A DNA stretch of 64,000 nucleotides from Agarivorans sp050870875 (GTDB lineage: Bacteria; Pseudomonadota; Gammaproteobacteria; Enterobacterales; Celerinatantimonadaceae), in the NCBI RefSeq assembly GCF_050870875.2, contig NZ_CP194041.2:1426001-1490000 (forward strand), in the 5' to 3' direction. The notes beneath the pieces are model-generated. The model had not been told where the DNA came from. It saw nothing but the letters and a program-made list of their open reading frames with translations, and ran no database searches. The position numbers and the translations under genes are program-made. Of the stretch, positions 37,144-44,045 are shown in pieces (position 1 is the first letter of the stretch; every line of letters begins with the position of its first letter).

Positions 37144-37824
37144 CTAAATTTCGTAAGCCTCAAACCAACGACATTTAATGTTTGGCTTTTTGCTCTTTAA
37201 AGAAGAGAAGTGCTCTTTCGTTGTAAACCTAGCGCAAGACAATACACGTATTTTAGGTAAATCGGCTAAGCACAGTATTGATTTATCCGTTAGGCTCACT
37301 GACGTTAAAAACAATGCTTCTAAATTTGGCAATGTACTGATTGGCTGCAAAGATAAGACCTTTTGATTTGTATACATCGTACCTTCAACACCTAAACTTA
37401 TAAGCTCTGTAAAACCTGATAGGCATTCTAAATTGTTTAGTTTTTTCGCACCCTCTATAAATAGATAGCGCAAATTAGGTAGGCTTGTTAAAACCTCAAA
37501 GTTTTCAGCCTTGCTGACTCCCGAAATTTTAAGCGCTTCCAACTTATTCAAATTAATCAATGGAAGTAGAGTGTCTGAAGATAGCCTCTCAATTTCCAAA
37601 TATTCTAAGTTTTGCAGTTCTGCTATTTCACTAAGGAATTCAACGTTTACCTGCTTGGCTGACAAACGTGTAATTTGTTGTGAAAATGAACTGATTCCTT
37701 TGTGTGATTTCCCTTCACGGTAAAATGAAACCCAACGCCAATCTAACTCAATGTCATTTATGTTGGTGACACAACGAGGCCATTCCGACCAATTCTGATT
37801 ACACCTATACTTATCATTAATCAT
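37144..37824 (-). CDS. Leucine-rich-repeat protein, cassette A
   Basis: This 226-residue protein has no signal peptide. From about residue 55 it consists of five or six leucine-rich repeats of 22-25 residues (LQNLEYLEIERLSSDTLLPL; LPNLRYLFIEGAKKL; LPNLEALFLTSVSLTD). Such repeats bind proteins, and no catalytic domain is visible. The stop codon lies only five bases from the intron end. ATG at 37824 is chosen because the longer frame runs back into intron 2. It is a single-gene integron cassette with unknown function; low GC compared with its surroundings fits an acquired gene. Confidence 0.72.
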   Translation of the reverse strand: MINDKYRCNQNWSEWPRCVTNINDIELDWRWVSFYREGKSHKGISSFSQQITRLSAKQVNVEFLSEIAELQNLEYLEIERLSSDTLLPLINLNKLEALKISGVSKAENFEVLTSLPNLRYLFIEGAKKLNNLECLSGFTELISLGVEGTMYTNQKVLSLQPISTLPNLEALFLTSVSLTDKSILCLADLPKIRVLSCARFTTKEHFSSLKSKKPNIKCRWFEAYEI

Positions 37825-37850
37825 ATTATTTTCGACCAAACTAATACTGA

Positions 37851-37951
37851 GCCCTAACGCCCTTGTTAACTGGCGCGTAGGTTGGCTTTGTTTTTGCGTC
37901 TTTTCTTTTGCAAAAACGATGACAACCGTTATGCGTCCGGTTGAACAGCTT
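37851..37951 (-). other. attC recombination site 2 (end of cassette B)
   Basis: Plus-strand GCCCTAACGCCC at 37851 is the complement of a GGGCGTTAGGGC core. TTGTTAACTGGCGC then pairs with GCGTCCGGTTGAACAG near 37933-37948, leaving bulged bases of the kind that set strand choice in attC sites. The remaining core half (GAGGCACATA on the minus strand) lies at 38591-38600, beyond intron 2. Confidence 0.8.
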
Positions 37952-38590
37952 GTGTACGCCCAGCATGGGCATGAACTAATGAGGTGAAAGTCCTCTGTAG
38001 GAAGGTCACCGTTTAATAACACTTTGATTATTAAACGCTAACTACTAGCGAATGGCAAGGGCGTTACCGTGAGGGAATGTCTGAAGGAAGCCGGACGCAA
38101 ATCTGCGAGCTGATGAACAAAAACATCATATGAGGCGTAGGCTGGAGGCGAGTTGGCACAAGACAACGAAGCCATGTGATCTAACGGCCACCGTAAATGA
38201 TGCAGCAGTGCAGAGAAAAGAGAAAGTGCATGTTCTACTTCTTATAAACAAAGAGTGGGGAGCTCTGCTTAACAAGCGATCGTTAAACTCACGCTATGGC
38301 GATTTAAGCAGACGGCTTTTTTTTAGATAAAAAGTCCCAATGCCGTTCTATTGTGTAATGGTTGGGACATGGTGAAGGCCTGAACCTGAAAATCAATGAG
38401 GAGCCTGTGCAGCTCATTGTCTCCGTATCCGACCGGACTGAGGAGTCATGGCGCAAAAACAGAAGCCATCATTGGAATGCAAAGGAGCTAATCGGCCGTT
38501 GTATTTTAACCGTTTTCAGGAAACGCCCTGTGCTGAGCCGCATGCAGGGTGTTGTGGGGGCTGGAGGTTAGATACCTCCGGCTACCCGAT
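37952..38590 (+). mobile_element. ORF-less group II intron, copy 2
   Basis: This 639-bp element is nearly identical to copy 3 and very similar to copy 1 at both ends. It runs from GTGTACGCCC to CTACCCGAT, with the preceding exon ending in GCTT and the following exon beginning TA. The middle lacks any reverse-transcriptase frame. It contains the AGAAAAGAGAAAGTGCATG insertion shared with copy 3. It splits attC 2. Confidence 0.8.
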
Positions 38591-38599
38591 TATGTGCCT

Positions 38600-39916
38600 C
38601 TATACATCCTTGTCTCTGATTACTTTGTAATCTTCAAATGACAGGTGAGAGTGCTCAATCATGTGGTCCATCATGTTTCTTATATAGAAATCCAACTCTC
38701 GGAATATCTCATTACGTTCAACGTTGGAAGGCACCAAGTCTTCAAATCGAGCTCCAATGTGAACAATTCTAGTTCTGAGCCCAATTTCTTCTTTTGTTAG
38801 TGAATCTTTCTTACCCGTAAGAAACTCAAACCGTTCATGAATCCTTGCCCTCTCCATAGAGTCAGATGATACGTACCTAGACACAATTTTTTTAACTTTT
38901 TTATACTGTTCAAATTCATATGGAAAGGCTAAGAACTCTAGTAGGCTAAGAGCATGGACAAAGCGGGAAGTCGCCGACTCTAGCTTGATAAGCTGCGAAT
39001 ATAATGACATGCCTCTTTGTGCTATATTGCCTACTTCCCCGCCTACAGGGAATTCAATCCACTCAGGTTGCCTAGCAACCAGTCCAACTCCTCTGGTAAT
39101 TGTATGACTAAACGCCGCCCCAGCAATCAATTTTGATTCATTCCCCCCCGATCTCAAAAATAGTGCAGAGGACATCATTGAATTCGAAGATAGTTGCCCA
39201 GCTGAATTTGGTAAGCCTTCATCTGGAAGATAAGTTAACTCACAATTTTTATAACAAATAAAATTCATACAGAGAGCATCAATGGTTTCAGAAATTGCCC
39301 TAATCAACTCCATATGCTGTGAATGGGTAGCATTTATCAGACCCTCCCAATTAATTTTTATCGGTAGGGCGATTAATGGTTGGGTTTCATATTCATCTAA
39401 TGATACTCCTGACGCAGTTGTTTGAATTATTGCAAGCTTGTTTCCTAGCTTTGAATTCACTATTTGCGACAAATCCACTCGCCCTTCTGGAAAAATCATT
39501 ACACCATTCGGGAGAAATAAAGACTTATCAGTAACAAACCTAGATAAAGGCATCAAAACAACATGGCAGCCATCACTTACGTATTCCTGATAAGCCAACT
39601 CTAAATCGCCCATATCAATTCTTTGAAGATGATTTTCGTCATACCAGTGAGAGTGGTCTTGTGGAAGCTCAAGATCGAGTTGGTAGCTCGGCTCAGTAGT
39701 AGGAGACTTCTCGACAAACTCTGATACATCTAACCAGCACTCTAAACAGAAGTCTGAGCACCCTTTTACATAGTTATAAGGTCGATAAAAATAGGAGTTA
39801 TTCGATTCGTAATACTCTACAATTCGATACACCTTTCTACATTCAGGTTCTTTACAAACACGCTCTAAGTTGGCGCTATACTCATCAATCAAGATGCCCT
39901 CTGAATTTATCTTCAC
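38600..39916 (-). CDS. HEPN-motif protein with N-terminal cysteine cluster, cassette B
   Basis: This 438-residue protein is not recognised as a named family. The N terminus has cysteines C21, C26, C53, C57 and C60, spaced like a small zinc-binding module. The C-terminal helical part contains LRTRIVHIGARFEDL, an Rx4H motif (R381-H386) in the setting of Apea/HEPN-like domains, followed by FRELDFYIRNMMDHMIEH. HEPN domains are often RNases of toxin or phage-defence systems, so that role is possible but not shown. It starts with GTG preceded by AGGGAAG. Flanking attC sites show that it is a mobile cassette gene. Confidence 0.6.
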   Translation of the reverse strand: MKINSEGILIDEYSANLERVCKEPECRKVYRIVEYYESNNSYFYRPYNYVKGCSDFCLECWLDVSEFVEKSPTTEPSYQLDLELPQDHSHWYDENHLQRIDMGDLELAYQEYVSDGCHVVLMPLSRFVTDKSLFLPNGVMIFPEGRVDLSQIVNSKLGNKLAIIQTTASGVSLDEYETQPLIALPIKINWEGLINATHSQHMELIRAISETIDALCMNFICYKNCELTYLPDEGLPNSAGQLSSNSMMSSALFLRSGGNESKLIAGAAFSHTITRGVGLVARQPEWIEFPVGGEVGNIAQRGMSLYSQLIKLESATSRFVHALSLLEFLAFPYEFEQYKKVKKIVSRYVSSDSMERARIHERFEFLTGKKDSLTKEEIGLRTRIVHIGARFEDLVPSNVERNEIFRELDFYIRNMMDHMIEHSHLSFEDYKVIRDKDV

Positions 39917-39962
39917 TGTATATTTACTTCCCTATTTATTACTATATTGCGATCTGTAGTGA

Positions 39963-40058
39963 GGCACATAACGCCCATATTAACTGGCTAAAAAAAGTGG
40001 GCTAAAATGAGTGAGGCACGAACGAGTGACCACTGTTTTTAGTCCTGTTAAATTGCTT
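39963..40058 (-). other. attC recombination site 3 (end of cassette C)
   Basis: Plus-strand GCACATAACGCCC at 39965 is the complement of a GGGCGTTATGTGC core. TTAACTGGCTAAAAA followed by GTGG pairs with CCAC and TTTTTAGTCCTGTTAA (40030-40052) with a single unpaired base, the clearest attC stem of the three. The other core half (GGTATA on the minus strand) lies at 40700-40706 past intron 3. Confidence 0.82.
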
Positions 40059-40699
40059 GTGTACGCCCAGCATGGGCATGAACTAATGAGGTGAAAGTCC
40101 TCTGTAGGAAGGTCACCGTTTAATAACATTCTGATGATTAAACGCTAAGGACTAGCGAATGGCAAGGGCATAACTGCGAGGGAATGTCTGAAGGAAGCCG
40201 GACGCAAATCTGCGAGCTGATGAACAAGAACATCATATGAGGCGTAGGCTGGAGGCGAGTTGGCACAAGACAACGAAGCCATGTGATCTAACGGCCACCG
40301 TAAATGATGCAGCAGTGCAGAGAAAAGAGAAAGTGCATGTTCTACTTCTTATAAACAAAGAGTGGGGAGATCTGCTTAACAAGCGATCGTTTAACTCACG
40401 CTATGGCGATTTAAGCAGACGGCTTTTTTTAGATAAAAAGTCCCAATGCCGTTCTATTGTGTAATGGTTGGGACATGGTGAAGGCCTGAACCTGAAAATC
40501 AATGAGGAGCCTGTGCAGCTCACTCGTTCTATATCCGACCGGACTTAGGAACGGTGGCGAAAAAAAAACAGAAGCCATCATTGGAATGCAAAGGAGCTAA
40601 TCGGCCGTTGTATTTTAACCGTTTTCAGGAAACGCCCTGTGCGGAGCCGCATGCAGGGTGTTGTGCGGGCTGGAGGTTAGATTCCTCCGGCTACCCGAT
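40059..40699 (+). mobile_element. ORF-less group II intron, copy 3
   Basis: This 641-bp copy closely matches copy 2, with the same internal deletion form and the same ends. Small differences (for example AAAAAAAACAGAAGCC near 40560 and TGTGCGGGC near 40661) show that it has diverged slightly. It splits attC 3 at the same position as the other copies split theirs and encodes no protein. Confidence 0.8.
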
Positions 40700-40704
40700 T
40701 ATAC

Positions 40705-41214
40705 CTATTTTACCCAATGAATATCAGTAATTACCATGTAAGTAAAACCTGTATTATCAGTAGTTCTGTATGCGCCCTTAGCATTTAAGATGTAACTTGT
40801 AATTGAAGTCATTTCCCAGCCATCCACCTCATCAGCAGACCATTTTTCATTGATTAGCGCCTCATAGTTTTTAGATACCCCAAATTCTTTCACTTTATAC
40901 ATTTGGTCTTTTACATTATCTAAAATTGTCTGATTTGCCCAAGACCAAAGCCAAGTGTCGGACTTAGTAGAAACTGAGCCTACAAATTGAACTTTCGCTA
41001 TAACCACGGGTTTATCATCGTTAGAAAATACTAATGTTCCATTTTCTTGATCCCAATCGAACCTCTCATGTTCTCCGATTTTATACTCAGCCATAATCGC
41101 ATCTTGCTTTTCTGACAGAGAATTATGAGCAATAGTGACAAAATCAATCCAATCATCAGAAGCGTTGGCGCTTGATGCAAATAAACTAATTACTGATGCT
41201 ATGAGCTTCTTCAT
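40705..41214 (-). CDS. Exported protein of unknown function, cassette C
   Basis: This 169-residue precursor has a signal peptide (MKKLIASVISLFASSANA, cleavage before SDDW). The mature part is acidic and tryptophan-rich, with no motif I recognise; the C terminus (AYRTTDNTGFTYMVITDIHW) looks beta-rich. AGGA five bases before the ATG supports the start. The leader begins TATACCTATT, complementary to its own 3' core box, so the gene starts directly at a cassette boundary near 41232. Confidence 0.7.
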   Translation of the reverse strand: MKKLIASVISLFASSANASDDWIDFVTIAHNSLSEKQDAIMAEYKIGEHERFDWDQENGTLVFSNDDKPVVIAKVQFVGSVSTKSDTWLWSWANQTILDNVKDQMYKVKEFGVSKNYEALINEKWSADEVDGWEMTSITSYILNAKGAYRTTDNTGFTYMVITDIHWVK

Positions 41215-41247
41215 ACTTTCCTAATAGGTATATTAATATGCAAATTC

Positions 41248-41393
41248 CCATCTTTCACGCATGCGAAGTTACCACCTATCACGCAGCACAGAAATTCACA
41301 CAGCCTTTAATATTCAATTTTATCAACAGCATATCAGTGAATCACCATTTTGACCATGCGTGAAAGATGGTCATGTATTTGCAGAAAGATGGG
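41248..41393. repeat. Inverted-repeat structure at the right end of the cassette cluster
   Basis: CCATCTTTCACGCATG (41248-41263) and CATGCGTGAAAGATGG (41355-41370) are perfect inverted repeats. GAAAGATGGG recurs at 41384-41393. The roughly 140-bp element has no gene and looks like an IS remnant or miniature element. It abuts the point where the next attC should be. Confidence 0.65.
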
Positions 41394-41416
41394 AACCCAC
41401 TTAACTGTGTATAATT

Positions 41417-42738
41417 GGCTCTTCACCGTTCTTGGTGGAAAGTCATATCAAGCCCTCCAAAGTGAAATAAAATAGCTCGCTTAAAGCGTTCTTTATTTCT
41501 AAAACCCATCGAACGTATTTTTAGGCGCTGAATGTTTCCATTTATCGCTTCCGCTAAGCCATTTGATACCTTATAACGCATCGCATTGATGATGCCCTTT
41601 AAGTGCGTTTTCACGGTTTCTGCTGCTGTCATCATCGGCCTGATTTGACTGACCTTTATGAGTGCCAACCAATCATTCCAAGCCGCTTTGGCGTTAGCTG
41701 CATCGCCATACCAAATGGCTCTTGCTTGCTCTTTGAATATCCAGCTCAAGCCAGTATTTTGCATCATTTTGGCCAGCGCATTCACTCTTTCTCTCAATGT
41801 CCCATGTAGGTGGCTGTTTCGTTTTAACCATCCATACCGTGTTTGGTGGCACTCTCTTTTTAAATGCTGGGGCAACGCCATGAGTTCGCTTTTTCTCACT
41901 TCATTCACCGCTTTAGTGAGCACCTTTGCGATATGAAAATGGTCTATGGCTATCATTTGCTTAGCCCGCTCACCGAAGTAGTCATATGCTGCGTTTATAT
42001 ATGCTCTGCTCATGTCCATCGATATGGAACGTGTAACCATTGTTGACTCAGGGGGCAATGCCTTAAAGCAAGCTGATAAGCTCAGGCCTGTTCGACCGTC
42101 TTCAACCGATATCACCTGACCATCACGATTGGATAATACCGTGACATAGTCATGGCCTTTCTTAAATGCCGTTTCATCGACCAACAGGTCTTGGTAGTTG
42201 ATGGTGGTTCTGGCTGTCAGACCGCGTTGAACGGCTCGTGCCATAATACGGTCGATGGCTCCCCAGCTAAGCCGATAGGTTTTACTCACCGCGTATAAGG
42301 AACTGACTTTAAGCATCTCTATAACGCGAGCCTCAAACAGCTCTGTGTAGCGACTGTTACTTGTCGCCCAAGGCACTTGAAGTGTTTGCACTCCATGCTC
42401 TGGGCAATCAGCTCGAGGGACTTCAGCCTCAATACGTGTTTCAAACTGACAGGTATCTAAATGTCGCCAAACCCGCCGCCGAGTATCGTGTCGACGAACA
42501 GCCTTACCGCAAGAGGGGCAAGCCGTTAATGAAGCTCGGTCATAGTCAACGCGTACGGTGATGGTTTGGGTTGACTCATTGAGTTCAACAGATGAAACAG
42601 CCCAAGGATGAGTTAATCCAAGAATGGATTGATAAAGCGTCGTGTCTTGCATGGTCGCGAGGTATTCATGAACGTTTACTTATTATCTCGCTCATTAATG
42701 TTTGTTGAAAGTGTTTCCACTACATTCGGTGAAGAGCC
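41417..42738 (-). mobile_element. ISL3-family insertion sequence, complete
   Basis: This 1322-bp element has 25-bp imperfect terminal inverted repeats: GGCTCTTCACCGTTCTTGG at 41417 and its counterpart starting GGCTCTTCACCGAATGTAG read inward from 42738. It is flanked by an 8-bp direct repeat, GTATAATT (41409-41416 and 42739-42746), as expected for ISL3. Intact ends, target duplication and an uninterrupted transposase suggest recent insertion. Confidence 0.93.
41423..42652 (-). CDS. ISL3-family transposase
   Basis: This 409-residue DDE transposase has an N-terminal zinc-binding segment (CPSCGKAVRRHDTRRRVWRHLD and a CPEHG pair) and a helix-turn-helix near residue 140. In the catalytic core LVDETAFKKGHDYVTVLSN gives the first acidic residue, SMDMSRAYINA and IDHFHIAKVLTKAVNEVRK follow, and SNGLAEAINGNIQRLK near the end contributes the glutamate. 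It fills its insertion sequence almost end to end. Confidence 0.94.
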   Translation of the reverse strand: MQDTTLYQSILGLTHPWAVSSVELNESTQTITVRVDYDRASLTACPSCGKAVRRHDTRRRVWRHLDTCQFETRIEAEVPRADCPEHGVQTLQVPWATSNSRYTELFEARVIEMLKVSSLYAVSKTYRLSWGAIDRIMARAVQRGLTARTTINYQDLLVDETAFKKGHDYVTVLSNRDGQVISVEDGRTGLSLSACFKALPPESTMVTRSISMDMSRAYINAAYDYFGERAKQMIAIDHFHIAKVLTKAVNEVRKSELMALPQHLKRECHQTRYGWLKRNSHLHGTLRERVNALAKMMQNTGLSWIFKEQARAIWYGDAANAKAAWNDWLALIKVSQIRPMMTAAETVKTHLKGIINAMRYKVSNGLAEAINGNIQRLKIRSMGFRNKERFKRAILFHFGGLDMTFHQER

Positions 42739-42880
42739 GTATAATTACAGTGAAAAGATCGACATATGAGCCCAGCATATCTCGCGTTTATCGAGGTAAA
42801 AATGCGCTTAACACGCTTTAGAGAAACAACAATTCGAAGGGATTTAGCATGGATATAGCGCTTTATTTTATTCAACAAGA

Positions 42881-43243
42881 AACTAGACACCAATTTAAAA
42901 AAAACCTTTCACACTCTCGATAGCCAAGATTACGCTTTTAAATCCCATCATCTTCGCCGAGTAGCGCAAATGAACAAGGGAGCAAAGTTGAAGTCTGTTT
43001 GAGCGTAGCGAGTTACTTCAACGCCCTTGAGAATGAGCAACACAGGGTTTAAGAAGATGCAGGGCGAGCTTTCTTTTTGCTTCGTTTTTATTTGCTCGCC
43101 AAAGAAAAATGACGTCGACGTAGGCGAAAGCTTTTACCCCGTTGCTGACACAGAATGACAGAATGACAGAATGGGGAAAAACTGAGTTAGAAAGGATTTT
43201 GTATGAGCTATTTTTGATCGTAAAAAATGACGCTCAAAAAAAT
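42881..43243 (+). repeat. Tandem repeat unit A
   Basis: First of three head-to-tail units of about 360-370 bp. Each begins AACTAGACxCCxATTxxAAAA and contains CTCGATAGCCAAGATTACGC and AAGAAGATGCAGGGCGAG. This unit has a diverged stretch (GCTTCGTTTTTATTTGCTCG) and three ACAGAATG iterations near 43150-43175. It encodes nothing recognisable. The 134 bp between the ISL3 duplication and this unit hold no feature I can name. Confidence 0.8.
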
Positions 43244-43613
43244 AAACTAGACCCCCATTCTAAAAACAAAAATCTTTCACACTCTCGATAGCCAAGATTA
43301 CGCTTTTAAATCCCATCATCTTCGCCGAGTAGCGCAAATGAACAAGGGAGCAAAGTTGAAGTCTGTTTGAGCGTAGCGAGTTAGTTCAACGCCCTTGAGA
43401 ATGAGCAACACAGGGTTTAAGAAGATGCAGGGCGAGCTTTCTTTTTGCTTCGCTAAGCTTTGCTCGTTGAAGCTTAATGACGTCGCCGTAGGCGAAAGCT
43501 TTTCCCCCGTTGCTAACACAGAATGACAGAATGGGGTAAAACTGAGTTAGAAAGGATTTTGTATGAGCTATTTTTGATCGTAAAAAATGACGCTCAAAAA
43601 AATAAACTAGAAT
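43244..43613 (+). repeat. Tandem repeat unit B
   Basis: Second unit, very similar to A over its whole length, with one fewer ACAGAATG iteration and an intact GCTTCGCTAAGCTTTGCTCG block. It ends with a duplicated AATAAACTAG before unit C. A short minus-strand open frame (43316-43519) lies inside it and is not considered a gene. Confidence 0.8.
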
Positions 43614-43985
43614 AAACTAGACCCCCATTCTAAAAACAAAAACCTTTCACACTCTCGATAGCCAAGATTACGCTTTTAAATCCCATCATCTTCGCCGAGT
43701 AGCGCAAATCAACAAGGGATCAAAGTTGAAGTCTGTTTGAGCGTAGTGTTTACTTCAACGCCCTTGAGAATAAGCAACGCAGGGTTTAAGAAGATGCAGG
43801 GCGAGTTTTCTTTTTGCTTAGCTAAGCTTTGCTCGTTGAAGCTTAATGACGTCGCCGTAGGCGAAAGCTTTTCCCCCCGTTGCTAACACAGAACGGGGCA
43901 AGAGCGCGTTAGATACGCACACTCTCAACTGTCAGCTTAGATTGTGTATTAAGATGTGTCTGGTAGCATATGAACGATACAGCTA
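43614..43985 (+). repeat. Tandem repeat unit C
   Basis: Third unit. Its last third differs from A and B (TTAGATACGCACACTCTCAA onward) and instead matches the inverted copy D at 13.6 kb to its very end. C and D therefore show the full-length element, while A and B carry a different right end (GAGTTAGAAAGGATTTTGT). Confidence 0.8.
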
Positions 43986-43994
43986 AGTCAAACT

Positions 43995-44018
43995 AAAGGG
44001 GCTGCTTTAAGCCCCTTT
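43995..44018 (-). terminator. Probable terminator after yqiK
   Basis: AAAGGGGC and GCCCCTTT pair around an eight-base loop, and the minus-strand continuation reads TTTAGTTT. It lies about 30 bases past the yqiK stop codon. Confidence 0.65.
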
Positions 44019-44045
44019 CTAAGATTTTCTAGTTGGTTCAATTTG

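Noticed and set aside
36909..37178. Repeated plus frames inside the introns (also 38130-38571 and 40237-40464)
   Set aside because: Too short for a maturase and without reverse-transcriptase motifs; conserved only because the structural RNA is conserved.
37825..38022. N-terminal extension of the leucine-rich-repeat gene
   Set aside because: The extension reads through attC 2 and into intron 2, so it is a chance open frame.
42881..43985. CRISPR array
   Set aside because: Units are about 370 bp, directly joined and similar throughout, with no short repeat and unique spacer pattern.
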